64,000 nucleotides of DNA from CALCKU01 sp964654665 (GCA_964654665.1 CAZZKV010000014.1:1-64000), one strand, 5' to 3'; numbered from the stretch's first letter, positions 18,685-27,320 are shown. Notes: generated by a model from the sequence alone, not told the origin. Program-made: numbers and translations.

Positions 18685-19623
18685 ATGAGCACGAAAGCAA
18701 TTTTACGCAATAGCGCGCTAGCCGCGACACTTATTGCTGGGTTTACAATTACAGCCGTAGCGAATGGTAATGGCAGCCGTTATGGCAATGTTTACGATTA
18801 TGAAAGCGGACATAATTGCGGGTCATCGGCTTGTGTGGCTCCGGCACCGGTAGCGTCGCGTTATGGCGGTGGTTACGTAACGCCTGCACCTGTGCAAAGT
18901 TTACCAGTATCTCCGGGTGTTGTTTATGTTGATTGTGCTGCTATGGGCACTTGTGCACCTGCGCCGAGCTATCAAGCGCCAGTCCAAACATANNNNNNNN
19001 NNNNNNNNNNNNNNNNNNNNNNNNNNNNNNNNNNNNNNNNNNNNNNNNNNNNNNNNNNNNNNNNNNNNNNNNNNNNNNNNNNNNNNNNNNNNTATCAAGC
19101 GCCAGTCCAAACATACCAAGCGCCGGTTCAATCATATTCGCAATCTTATAGCGCGCAAGCGGTGGATTGCCCAGCGGGAACTTCTTTGCAATCAGATGGT
19201 ACGTGTCTGCAATCGAGCCATTCTCCATCGACAGCCTTTAGCGTAACACTGCCGGGAACCCATGCACCGTCGGTAGCCTTTAGTGCGCCTGCTGCAATGG
19301 AATCTGTGGCCTGTCCAGCCGGTACAACATCGCAAGCTGATGGAACCTGCATGCAGTCATCTGGTTCAAGCTACTCATCAAGTTCAAACTATTCATCAGG
19401 CAACACCTATCAATCGTCATCATCAATGGAATCTGTGGCTTGCCCGGCGGGAACCTCCAAACAATCGGATGGAACCTGTATGCAAGGCGGCGGAACATCC
19501 TATGCAGGCAGCACAGCGACAATTTATTCGGGTGATGCGGGATCAACAAGCTCATCAAGCTATGGTGGCTATACGTCTTCTGGGTCATATACGGCCAATG
19601 ATTATAGGCCTATTCGTAAATAA
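18685..19623 (+). CDS. Secreted low-complexity repeat protein, interrupted by an assembly gap
   Basis: The ATG at 18685 follows GGGAGG and opens a signal peptide (about residues 1-28, ending A-V-A-N). The mature part is rich in Ser, Tyr, Gln, Pro and Ala. It contains YQAPVQT repeats on both sides of the 100-N gap and three copies of a Cys-pair motif of the form C-P-A-G-T-(S/T)-x-Q-x-D-G-T-C. The two sides happen to stay in frame across the gap, but the true repeat number is unknown. A strong terminator follows at 19650. No known enzyme domain is seen; a surface or matrix protein is a guess. Confidence 0.7.
   Translation: MSTKAILRNSALAATLIAGFTITAVANGNGSRYGNVYDYESGHNCGSSACVAPAPVASRYGGGYVTPAPVQSLPVSPGVVYVDCAAMGTCAPAPSYQAPVQTXXXXXXXXXXXXXXXXXXXXXXXXXXXXXXXXXXYQAPVQTYQAPVQSYSQSYSAQAVDCPAGTSLQSDGTCLQSSHSPSTAFSVTLPGTHAPSVAFSAPAAMESVACPAGTTSQADGTCMQSSGSSYSSSSNYSSGNTYQSSSSMESVACPAGTSKQSDGTCMQGGGTSYAGSTATIYSGDAGSTSSSSYGGYTSSGSYTANDYRPIRK
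18970..19115. repeat. 23-bp direct repeat flanking gap 1
   Basis: The same 23 bases (TATCAAGCGCCAGTCC plus AAACATA) occupy 18970-18992 and 19093-19115, immediately left and right of the N run, and encode the YQAPVQT repeat unit. A further, diverged unit follows at 19116. This is a tandem repeat that an assembler could not span. Confidence 0.9.
18993..19092. other. Assembly gap of exactly 100 N
   Basis: A run of 100 N inside the repeat region of the secreted repeat protein gene. The round length suggests a placeholder of unknown true size. Confidence 0.98.
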
Positions 19624-19649
19624 ACCGGTCTTCCAAACCGAATATATAT

Positions 19650-19677
19650 CGCCGGGATTTTATCCCGGCGTTTTTTT
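19650..19677 (+). terminator. Rho-independent terminator after the repeat protein gene
   Basis: An 8-pair stem CGCCGGGA/TCCCGGCG (19650-19657 with 19663-19670), a 5-base loop and seven T residues form a textbook intrinsic terminator 26 bases after the stop at 19623. Confidence 0.92.
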
Positions 19678-19780
19678 ATGGGGCTTTATCATGTCATGAG
19701 AAATTATTCTTCGCAGTTCCCCCTCTTGCCGCCGCGCGGAAAACTGGTATGACCGATAGCTTAGTTTTAGGATTAAGATC

Positions 19781-21640
19781 ATGCGGCCTGTGTCAAAAAT
19801 TCGACGTTTATCCTGCACTGCATTTGCCAGTTTTTTTATTTATTCTGTCAGTGCGCATGGACAAACCGTTCCAGTTACCCCGCCGGCGTTTTGCGCCAAT
19901 GGCAGTATTGTTATTGTTAACGGTAATACAGAATGCCGTATTGCCGATAATTTGGATCGTCTTATCGCCGATGTGGAACAATTTGATCTCATGGGTAATC
20001 CGGTACGGGCCGGCAATGAAGGGGATCGCGAGGCGCTGCGGCGTTTAGCCGATGTCAGTTTTGAAGGCACGCAAGCCGCGGCGGTACAAGTCAAAAATTT
20101 TCTCAATCGCCATGCTGCTTTGGCCGGAAAGCCGATGACGAAACAAGCTCAGTTGAATTATGATTTATTAGGCTTTGTTCTTAAGCAGCGTGACCGGCTT
20201 GCACCTTTTGATGGCGCTCGTATTCCATTTACGAATGATAGCGGGTTTCATAATGAGCTTGCCTATATCTCCCGCCAAACCCGTTTTGAGACCATTGATG
20301 ATTACGAAGCCTATGCCGCTCGCCTTTCGCAATTGCCGCGTTATTTTGGCCAACATAAGGATAATATGCGCCGGGGAATCAAAACAGGAATGACGGCCTC
20401 CAGAGACATTTTGCCAAGCCTTATAGATGTTATTGAAAACTATACTGAAACACCGCCTGAAGATCATGCGTTTTACCGCCCGTTTAAAACATTCCCTGAT
20501 ACAATTGAGACGGCCGAACAAGAGCGGCTAAAAGCTTTGGGCGCAGTGGCAATAAAGGCCTCTGTGCTTCCAGCCTATCAGGATTTATTGGCCTTTTTTA
20601 AAACTGAATATCTGCCCTTTGCGCGCGTGGAAGCCGGTATAGGCATATCACCGCATGCTCGCGATTATTATCGCGCTCTGGTCCGTCACTTCACGACCTT
20701 GGATTTGACGCCGGATGAGGTGCATGACATTGGGCTGAAAGAGGTGGCCCGCATTCGCAGCGAGATGGATGCCATTATCGCGGAAACAGGGTTTAAAGGG
20801 AGTTTCAAAGAATTTTTGACATTCTTGCGAACGGATCCGCAATTTTACGCAACGTCTGAGGAACAGCTTTTAAAAGAAGCGGCGTGGCTCGCCAAGAAAA
20901 TTGATGGTCGGATGCCTGAATTTTTTGGCCATCTTCCCCGATTATCCTATGGGGTTATTCCGGTCCCAAAAGAAATTGCCCCGAATTATACTACGGGTCG
21001 GTATTGGGGTGGAAATCCCGAACAAGGTCAGGCCGGAAATTATGTTGTTAATACATATGATCTCAAGCAACGTCCGCTTTATAACCTACCGGCTTTGACT
21101 GCGCATGAAGGCGTGCCCGGTCATCATCACCAAATTGCCATTGCGCAAGAATTAAAAGATGTTCCTCGGTTCCGGCAAAGCCTTTATCCGAACGCCTTTG
21201 GTGAAGGGTGGGGACTTTACACTGAAAAACTGGCCGCGGAAATGGGTATCTATAGTACCCCGTATGAAAAATTTGGCCAATTAACCTATGAAATGTGGCG
21301 GGCGTGCCGCCTGGTTGTCGATACGGGTATGCATTGGAAAGGATGGAGCCGGGAACAAGCCGAAGCCTGTTTCTTCGATAATTCAGCCCTTGCTCCGCAT
21401 AATATAAAAACGGAAGTCGAACGGTATATAAGCTGGCCCGGGCAGGCTTTGGCTTATAAAATTGGAGAATTGAAAATCCTTGAATTACGCAAAAAGGCTG
21501 AAGACACTTTGGGTGATAATTTCTCTATTCGCGATTTTCATGATGTCCTATTAGGCGATGGGGGCATGCCGCTTGATTTGCTGGAAGCGAAAATGCTGCG
21601 CTGGATTGAAACTCAAAATACGCCTTTGCATAAAGAGTAA
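19781..21640 (+). CDS. DUF885 family zinc metallopeptidase, exported
   Basis: This 619-residue protein starts with a signal peptide (R-rich start, hydrophobic stretch, about residues 1-27 ending near AHGQ). The family motif H-E-G-V-P-G-H-H-H-Q lies near residue 443 and supplies the zinc-binding histidines and catalytic glutamate; a downstream F-G-E-G-W-G-L-Y segment gives the conserved third-ligand region. DUF885 proteins are poorly characterised metallopeptidases, often secreted, probably acting on short peptides. The gene stands alone, with its stop 8 bases from the convergent cheR. Confidence 0.88.
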   Translation: MRPVSKIRRLSCTAFASFFIYSVSAHGQTVPVTPPAFCANGSIVIVNGNTECRIADNLDRLIADVEQFDLMGNPVRAGNEGDREALRRLADVSFEGTQAAAVQVKNFLNRHAALAGKPMTKQAQLNYDLLGFVLKQRDRLAPFDGARIPFTNDSGFHNELAYISRQTRFETIDDYEAYAARLSQLPRYFGQHKDNMRRGIKTGMTASRDILPSLIDVIENYTETPPEDHAFYRPFKTFPDTIETAEQERLKALGAVAIKASVLPAYQDLLAFFKTEYLPFARVEAGIGISPHARDYYRALVRHFTTLDLTPDEVHDIGLKEVARIRSEMDAIIAETGFKGSFKEFLTFLRTDPQFYATSEEQLLKEAAWLAKKIDGRMPEFFGHLPRLSYGVIPVPKEIAPNYTTGRYWGGNPEQGQAGNYVVNTYDLKQRPLYNLPALTAHEGVPGHHHQIAIAQELKDVPRFRQSLYPNAFGEGWGLYTEKLAAEMGIYSTPYEKFGQLTYEMWRACRLVVDTGMHWKGWSREQAEACFFDNSALAPHNIKTEVERYISWPGQALAYKIGELKILELRKKAEDTLGDNFSIRDFHDVLLGDGGMPLDLLEAKMLRWIETQNTPLHKE

Positions 21641-21648
21641 ATCAGGTG

Positions 21649-22602
21649 TTACGCTGATTTCTTTGGTGAGTGGCTCTCATCGATTAGAGATTTTACACGG
21701 CGTTTTGTTTTTTCAAATGTCTTCCGTCCCGTTGGTTTTTTAACAGTAGGATCTTCCGGTTCTGGTTCTATTTTTGGTTCGCGTCGTTGGAAAATGCCCG
21801 TTACATTATCAACCGGATCAAAACCGTAATTGATGTGGTTTAATGTTTCGGTGCTGCCGAGCATAAGATAGCCCAAGGGACGGACAACATTTGACATACC
21901 GCGCAATACACGAACCTGGGCGGGTGATGAGTAATGCGGTAATCCGTTTCGGAACATAACGACATGGAATTGGCCCAACTCTTCAAGCGATGTTAGCAAG
22001 TGAAATTCGGTAAATGTGACATATTGACGAATACAGTCTTTGATTTGCCAGTCTTCGCCTTTGCGTTCAAAATAGGCCACAAGGTCGCGAATGGGAAGCC
22101 CGCGCTGGACATCAAAATGGGTATAACGGCCCGTCCGGGCCCGGTCTATGGCTGCTGACGGGTAGTCAACGCCAGTAATTTCTACCTTTAAATCGGGGAA
22201 ACGATCTTTGCATTTATCAAATTGCATCGCCATACCATAGGCTTCTTGGCCGCTGGCACATCCGAATGATAAAATCCGGATTGTCCCACCCTTATAAGCC
22301 CGGTGCAATTGGGGCATGATTGTATTTTCAAATGTCTTATAACTGTCCGGATCACTATAAAATTGTGTATCGCGTTCCAATAAAGCAGAGACCGTTTGAA
22401 CGGCCAGGCGGCTTTGCCCGCTTGAAAACAACTCTTCAATCATATCTGTTAAGGTTTCAAATCCTTCTTTACGCGCTAGGTGGGCAAGACGGGTTTCAAC
22501 TAAAAAAGCATGATCAGTCCCGAGATTGATTCCTGCCAATTCAAGTGTGAGCCGTTTAAGGGCTTCATAGTAACTGGGTTTTAACGTGAGAACGCCGCGC
22601 AT
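21649..22602 (-). CDS. CheR-type protein-glutamate methyltransferase
   Basis: CheR enzymes methylate glutamates on chemoreceptors using SAM. The 317-residue protein has the N-terminal helical domain with L-L-E-R-D-T-x-F-Y (the E-R-x-T-x-F-F region), the SAM-binding SFGCASGQEAYGMAM, and the F-R-N-x-L-x-Y segment (FRNGLPHY here). A charged Lys/Arg-rich tail of about 50 residues extends past the domain. It is the last gene of a four-gene minus-strand group with chpT, a CheA-like protein and a receiver. No receptor, CheW or CheB gene is in the window, so its target is unknown and need not be a chemoreceptor. Confidence 0.88.
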   Translation of the reverse strand: MRGVLTLKPSYYEALKRLTLELAGINLGTDHAFLVETRLAHLARKEGFETLTDMIEELFSSGQSRLAVQTVSALLERDTQFYSDPDSYKTFENTIMPQLHRAYKGGTIRILSFGCASGQEAYGMAMQFDKCKDRFPDLKVEITGVDYPSAAIDRARTGRYTHFDVQRGLPIRDLVAYFERKGEDWQIKDCIRQYVTFTEFHLLTSLEELGQFHVVMFRNGLPHYSSPAQVRVLRGMSNVVRPLGYLMLGSTETLNHINYGFDPVDNVTGIFQRREPKIEPEPEDPTVKKPTGRKTFEKTKRRVKSLIDESHSPKKSA

Positions 22603-22604
22603 GA

Positions 22605-22970
22605 TTATAGCAATCCGGCTTGCATGAATTTAGATTCAATTATATCGGAATCAAACGGTTTCATCACATATTCATCTGCGCCGGCATCGAGGGCTTGCGT
22701 GATTTTCTCGACGCTACGTTCGGAGGAACAAAACACAACAACAGGGTTATTGCCGCCGGGTTCTTTACGCAGTGCTTTTAGGAAAGACAGACCATCCATA
22801 ACGGGCATGTTCCAGTCCAGCAAAATTGCATCGGGCATATCCATTCGGCATTGATCGATGGCTTCCCGGCCATTTGCCGCTTCCTCAGGTTTAAATTCTA
22901 GGTCTTTGAGAATACGCCCGGCGATACGGCGGATCATTTTAGAATCGTCAACGACAAGGCAGGTTTTCAT
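22605..22970 (-). CDS. CheY-like single-domain response regulator
   Basis: A stand-alone receiver of 121 residues with acidic pair D8-D9, phosphorylation site D52 in LLDWNMPVMDG, switch serine in VVFCSSE and lysine in VMKPF. No output domain is present, so it signals by protein contacts. Its start overlaps the stop of the CheA-like gene (ATGA) and cheR begins two bases after its end, so all three are probably translated together. Linkage to chpT suggests phosphoryl exchange with the ChpT or CheA-like protein, but that is inference. Confidence 0.88.
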   Translation of the reverse strand: MKTCLVVDDSKMIRRIAGRILKDLEFKPEEAANGREAIDQCRMDMPDAILLDWNMPVMDGLSFLKALRKEPGGNNPVVVFCSSERSVEKITQALDAGADEYVMKPFDSDIIESKFMQAGLL

Positions 22971-23968
22971 AGGGCTGTTTCCTGAGTTGTGATCTCACCT
23001 CGCCCGGTCGATATTATAGCAGGCGCCGGAATGCGGTCGGCGGGGCACTTTAATATGATTTTGAATTGATCATTTTCGATATGTGTTTCTGTTGTTAAAT
23101 CTTTTGGCAATGGCAGTTCGGGAGTATCCTTACCCTGTCCGTGGCCGCTGATTTCAATAATCAAACCTGCCGGCGTTGACTGTGCCGTCAGGTTTAAGGG
23201 CGTTGTTTGCGATAAGCCCTTGGATTGACGGATGTCTGGCGTTTCAAGATAATGTTCGATACTGTGTTGCAATATGTGTTGCAGCCACGCGGTAATCGGT
23301 TCCTGATCATCCACCAAAAACTCTGCATCATGGATCGCATAAGAGAGGCTTACATTTTTTTCATGCAAGCGGGCGGTTGATAAGACAAAATTGGTGAGAC
23401 CAGCCATCAGGGTTTCAAATGGGCGATAGTGACCGGGCTGACCCGCCACTATTTTATGAACCGTCTTGGATGGTGCTTTGATAGTATAGGGAATATCGGC
23501 TAAAAATGACAGGGCCGCGGTTGTTTTTGGGTTGTTTGAAAAGCGAATTAACGGCGCTAATATATTTTGGGCAGCTGCATGTTTCGCTTCCAGTGGCGGG
23601 TTTTCCACTGAATGCGGTATAGGCGTTGCGGCTGTAATTTCGTCTAAACCGGCCTCATATTGCAAAACCAACTTGTTAAGCATCATGAGCTTGCCATCGA
23701 TCTTGGGCTGCGGTTTATGGGTTTCGATCATGGAAAGGGCAAGATCGACGTTACGAATAATTGCGCGGGCTGAAAGCGGGACGGCGTGCTCGCGTATAGT
23801 TGTCAAGGCTTTTTGCGCTGCGAGATGGTCAAGCCGGCCTGATGATAGCAAGAGTGTGAGGGCTGGTTTTGCCTGATGGCAAAATTCACGTGCAGCGATG
23901 AGGTCATCCCCGACAGAGCGGTCTATAGACGTAACGTCCATATCGGGTCTATCAAGTGATTGCGGCAC
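22967..23968 (-). CDS. CheA-like protein with degenerate ATP-binding domain
   Basis: The 333-residue protein is not an obvious match to a named family, but its second half aligns by eye with the CheA P4 kinase domain. HILQHSIEHYLE (231-242) followed by P-D-I-R-x-S-K-G lines up with the CheA N-box region, and ISGHGQGKD (273-281) with the G1 box (S-D-D-G-R-G-x-D). The Asn that coordinates Mg-ATP is H235 and the nucleotide-binding Asp is G275, so kinase activity is unlikely. The N-terminal helices (about 20-110, with H61 in I-R-E-H-A-V) resemble an HPt domain weakly. No P5/CheW-like domain is present. It may act as a scaffold or phosphotransferase. Confidence 0.6.
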   Translation of the reverse strand: MPQSLDRPDMDVTSIDRSVGDDLIAAREFCHQAKPALTLLLSSGRLDHLAAQKALTTIREHAVPLSARAIIRNVDLALSMIETHKPQPKIDGKLMMLNKLVLQYEAGLDEITAATPIPHSVENPPLEAKHAAAQNILAPLIRFSNNPKTTAALSFLADIPYTIKAPSKTVHKIVAGQPGHYRPFETLMAGLTNFVLSTARLHEKNVSLSYAIHDAEFLVDDQEPITAWLQHILQHSIEHYLETPDIRQSKGLSQTTPLNLTAQSTPAGLIIEISGHGQGKDTPELPLPKDLTTETHIENDQFKIILKCPADRIPAPAIISTGRGEITTQETAL

Positions 23969-24081
23969 ACATGTCTCTCAGTTACGCAGGGACGAATCGT
24001 CTTGCTCTTAATCTTTGAAACTGCCGTAAATTCGTTAATGCCGATTAAAGGATTGGCTTCTGGTCTCTGTTTTTATAGAAA

Positions 24082-24738
24082 TTATGCGGGAATTGTCACT
24101 GTAAACCGTACGCTATCCTCATCAGCGGCTGTTGAGAGACTGGCTTTGATTTCACGCATAATCATACCGGCGTAAAATGGCTGGATAGTTCGGCCATCAA
24201 ACCCATCATCTGGTGCCTTCCCTGACAGAGTCGCTGTAACCGCAGGATCAAGGCGGGCTTTCCGGCCTGTGCTGAGCAAATCTAATATTTCCGAATCATC
24301 GGTCTGGCGAATCGTGATACGCGTTTCGCCGCCGCGCGGTATGGCTTGTACGGCAAGCATGATCAGATTGAGTAAAAGCCGCGTTCGCTGTTTTTCAAGT
24401 CCGGTATTGTCGGTATCAATCTGAACGGTGGTTTTCCCGCCGTCATACATACCGGATATAAGATCGCGAATTTCGTCCAAACCGATAATGCCGGGTGCCG
24501 ACCCTGCTGCCCCAAAGGCAAGACGTAGATATTGTAATTTAGCCGAGGCTTGTCCCGCTGTGACTTTAACAAGCTCTAAGGCATCGGCATGCATATCGGC
24601 ATTACTGTCATCATCAAGAACTTCAAGCGCGGTGCCTAATGCGCTAATCGGGCTTACAAGATCATGACAAATGCGGGCGCACATAAGGGCCGCCAGCCCG
24701 GAGGGGGTTAATTTTGGGGCAGATGCTGGAGCGCTCAT
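24082..24738 (-). CDS. chpT: Histidine phosphotransferase ChpT
   Basis: ChpT passes phosphate from the hybrid kinase CckA to CtrA and CpdR in the alphaproteobacterial cell-cycle pathway. The 218-residue protein starts with a helical hairpin containing the phospho-accepting H25 in R-I-C-H-D-L-V-S-P, then a degenerate Bergerat-fold domain, the known family layout. It is the first gene of a minus-strand group that continues, after a 113-base gap, with the CheA-like, CheY-like and CheR genes. Neither cckA nor ctrA is in the window. Confidence 0.9.
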   Translation of the reverse strand: MSAPASAPKLTPSGLAALMCARICHDLVSPISALGTALEVLDDDSNADMHADALELVKVTAGQASAKLQYLRLAFGAAGSAPGIIGLDEIRDLISGMYDGGKTTVQIDTDNTGLEKQRTRLLLNLIMLAVQAIPRGGETRITIRQTDDSEILDLLSTGRKARLDPAVTATLSGKAPDDGFDGRTIQPFYAGMIMREIKASLSTAADEDSVRFTVTIPA

Positions 24739-24810
24739 AAGGGGTCCTGTTAAGAGGCAAATCAGTTAATCTATTATTGGAACGAAGCAGGCTGTGATAT
24801 CAACCCCAAA

Positions 24811-24843
24811 ATAAAAAAAGCCGCTGTTTTCGTAGGCGGCTTT
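24811..24843 (-). terminator. Rho-independent terminator downstream of ydbL
   Basis: Read on the minus strand, an 8-pair stem AAAGCCGC/GCGGCTTT (plus-strand arms 24817-24824 and 24836-24843) ends in a run of seven T. It lies 34 bases past the ydbL stop and before chpT, so it closes the upstream ynbE-ydbL unit. Confidence 0.9.
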
Positions 24844-24876
24844 CGTTTATTTTACTTAATGAGTTTGAATGGCGCC

Positions 24877-25257
24877 TTATTTCGTGATCCATACACCATT
24901 GCTACCCATGATTTTTTGACCCGCGGGGGCACGCGCAATTAACTTTTCGCCAATGACTGCTGCGGCAACCTCGACAGGTTCATTATTTTTACGGGCGATG
25001 CTAGTATAGGCCGATTTGCGGCCAATATTGATTTCGTTCATGGCATTGATAATATTGGTGGGGGCCGAATTAACAGCAGCCAGATACCCAGTGGCTGTTT
25101 CGCCAATGATGCCCGCGGTCTTGGCCTGATCAACAATGGCTTTGGCTTTACTGGTTTGCGCGGTTGCTATCGGGGTGTTGACAAAATTGGCCGTTGCCAC
25201 AGCTGCGCCAGCAAGCAGCACCGCTGTAAGGGCCGTTAGCGTTATTTTCTTCAACAT
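24877..25257 (-). CDS. ydbL: YdbL family periplasmic protein (DUF1318)
   Basis: This 126-residue protein has a clear signal peptide (about residues 1-34) and the short helical DUF1318 domain, including a segment with A-K-x-x-G-x-I-G-E and a C-terminal G-x-N-G-x-W. In E. coli ydbL sits in an operon with ydbH and ynbE; YdbH-YnbE form an envelope-spanning lipid-transport bridge and YdbL modulates it. Here ynbE lies 13 bases upstream on the same strand and a terminator follows. The large ydbH gene is not next to them. Confidence 0.85.
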   Translation of the reverse strand: MLKKITLTALTAVLLAGAAVATANFVNTPIATAQTSKAKAIVDQAKTAGIIGETATGYLAAVNSAPTNIINAMNEINIGRKSAYTSIARKNNEPVEVAAAVIGEKLIARAPAGQKIMGSNGVWITK

Positions 25258-25270
25258 AATCAGCTCCTTT

Positions 25271-25459
25271 CTAGAACAGATCTGGGTTATTGGCGATTAA
25301 GTCTTCCGCGTCTCTATCGAGTTTGACGCGGACTTCCTGATCAATTTTTACATTCAGATTGATGACAATAGGTTTATCACTTGGCACAATCTGAACTTTT
25401 GGTTGGCATGCAGCGAGGCTAAACCCTACAAAACCCATCCATAAAATCATATATTTCAT
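25271..25459 (-). CDS. ynbE: YnbE family outer-membrane lipoprotein
   Basis: A 62-residue lipoprotein with lipobox L-A-A-C18 and a short mature part containing the family pattern I-N-L-N-V-K-I-D-Q-E-V-x-V-K-L, expected to form a beta strand that pairs with YdbH. YnbE proteins are about 60 residues, so the gene is complete. It is immediately upstream of ydbL. The next gene upstream is an MscS channel 156 bases away, so the YdbH partner must be elsewhere or lost. Confidence 0.85.
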   Translation of the reverse strand: MKYMILWMGFVGFSLAACQPKVQIVPSDKPIVINLNVKIDQEVRVKLDRDAEDLIANNPDLF

Positions 25460-25614
25460 GTCGCTCTATAGTCCTTTATCTCTGAACATCGCCTGAACAA
25501 TGCGTTAATGTTTCGCAGGTCTATAGATATGTTAGCGCGGTTTTTAAATCCGCGCCAGAGGGATGATTGAGGCTGATCATTTATCAAGATACAGCGGCTT
25601 AGGTGTTGTAAAAT

Positions 25615-26499
25615 CTATTTATCCAGTTCTACAACATGGGGATATGGGATAGAAATGCCGCCTTTATCAAAGGCTTGTTTAACATTTTTGATAAGGTCAA
25701 AGCGTACATCCCAATAATTTTCCGGCGTACACCAGACCCGCATTTGAATATCGACGGAACTATCATTGAGATAGGATACTTTAGCCCAGGGTTCAGGGTC
25801 TTTAAAAACTCGCGCGTCTTTGGCCGCAGTTTTCTTGATGATTTTAATAGCTTTGTCCATATCATCATCATAATCGATACCAAAATCGACATCGACCCGG
25901 CGTTTATCCAATGTTGTAAAGTTTTTGATTGTACCGCCTCTGACAGCAGTATTAGATAGAATGATTTTGATATTATCCAGTGTTATCAAGGTTGTGGTGA
26001 AAATATTCAGATCGTCAACAACGCCCTCTTCGCCGGCGGCTGATATGTAATCTCCGATTTTATAGGGACGGAAAATGATCAACAATAATCCGGCTGCGAC
26101 ATTAGCCATCGAACCTTGCAAGGCCAAACCAATCGCTAATGTTGCCGCAGATAGAATGACAAAAACTTTAGCCACAGGTATGCCAACAACAGAGATAGCG
26201 GCTAAAAAGGTCGTTATTAAAACAGCATATTTTGCAGCGCCAGCGGCAAAATTGCCCAGTGTCGTGTCAACGCGCTCACTCTGCGTTGTACGGTTGATAA
26301 GGGTGCGATAAAGGCGGCCGGCAAGGGATGTCCCGATCCAGAGAATAATGAGAGCAATTATAATTTTGGGCAGAAAAAATACTGATTTTTCAATCGCAAT
26401 ATTGAGGTAGAATTGTAAAAATCCGTTCGGATCACTCATTATAGAGGGGGCCGTATCAAGAGCTTGTACGGCGCCAAAAAGGGTGAGAATATTATCCAT
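25615..26499 (-). CDS. Small-conductance mechanosensitive channel, MscS family (copy B)
   Basis: A 294-residue inner-membrane protein with an N-terminal hydrophobic segment, two more helices and a pore helix rich in Gly/Ala (G-L-A-L-Q-G-S-M-A-N-V-A-A-G), then the cytoplasmic MscS beta and alpha/beta domains (R-P-Y-K-I-G-D-Y-I region). Such channels release solutes under hypo-osmotic shock. It begins two bases after a second, related channel gene, so the pair is likely co-transcribed. The two differ enough in sequence to be an old duplication. Confidence 0.9.
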   Translation of the reverse strand: MDNILTLFGAVQALDTAPSIMSDPNGFLQFYLNIAIEKSVFFLPKIIIALIILWIGTSLAGRLYRTLINRTTQSERVDTTLGNFAAGAAKYAVLITTFLAAISVVGIPVAKVFVILSAATLAIGLALQGSMANVAAGLLLIIFRPYKIGDYISAAGEEGVVDDLNIFTTTLITLDNIKIILSNTAVRGGTIKNFTTLDKRRVDVDFGIDYDDDMDKAIKIIKKTAAKDARVFKDPEPWAKVSYLNDSSVDIQMRVWCTPENYWDVRFDLIKNVKQAFDKGGISIPYPHVVELDK

Positions 26500-26501
26500 G
26501 A

Positions 26502-27320
26502 TTAGCTCTGCTTCCGTACAATAGTGTTATGTTCATAAGGGATTTCAATACCAGCCTTATCGAGGGCGTTTTTAATGGATTTAGAAATATCCATTTTCAC
26601 ATTTCGGTGCTCTTCTGCATCCGTCCAAAGACGTAATTGGATATTGACGGCTGAATCGCCGAGGGATGTTACTTTGGCCCATGGCGGCGGATCAGGATAA
26701 ATACGTTCATCTCCTTTAACGGCGCCGAGTATGGCGGTAATGGATTTATCTAAATCCGCATCATAACTGACGCCGATATCGGTATCGAGTCGCAATTTTC
26801 CGTCATGGAAATAATTTTTTATAGTTCCACTAAATATAGCGCCATTGCCTACGGTAATAACCACATTATCGCGTGTGACTAATTGGGTGCTAAACAGTCC
26901 CGTTTGGACAACAACACCGGTTTCGCCCGCAACTTCCACTTGGTCGCTAATTTTAAAGGGTCTGAACAAAGCCAACATAATGCCTGCGGCAAAATCACCA
27001 AGGGATTCTTGTAAGGCAAACCCCAGAGCGACAACGAGTGCTGCGACGATTGTGGCGATAAAAGCAAGGTTTATTTTCATGGCTGACAAGGATAAAATGA
27101 TAACCCCGCCCATGCCGATGAATAAAACAAGGGACCCGAAAAATCGGGCCAATGTGGTGTCAACATTGGGAAAGCTTTCTGTGGCTTTTACTGTGCCTGT
27201 TGAAGCTTTGCGGACGATTATCCGTCCGATAATAAAAATAATAAGAGCCAATAAAACACTGGGTGCAAATTTAATTGCGTAATCTGGTATTAATTGGATC
27301 TTTTCAAGGATTATGTCCAT
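26502..27320 (-). CDS. Small-conductance mechanosensitive channel, MscS family (copy A)
   Basis: A 272-residue MscS homologue with four hydrophobic segments, the pore-lining G-F-A-L-Q-E-S-L-G-D-F-A-A-G helix and the R-P-F-K-I-S-D-Q-V entry to the cytoplasmic domain. It is the first gene of a tandem channel pair. Length is close to E. coli MscS (286). The intergenic region 27321-27497 upstream also carries the promoter region of the divergent ubiB. Confidence 0.92.
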   Translation of the reverse strand: MDIILEKIQLIPDYAIKFAPSVLLALIIFIIGRIIVRKASTGTVKATESFPNVDTTLARFFGSLVLFIGMGGVIILSLSAMKINLAFIATIVAALVVALGFALQESLGDFAAGIMLALFRPFKISDQVEVAGETGVVVQTGLFSTQLVTRDNVVITVGNGAIFSGTIKNYFHDGKLRLDTDIGVSYDADLDKSITAILGAVKGDERIYPDPPPWAKVTSLGDSAVNIQLRLWTDAEEHRNVKMDISKSIKNALDKAGIEIPYEHNTIVRKQS

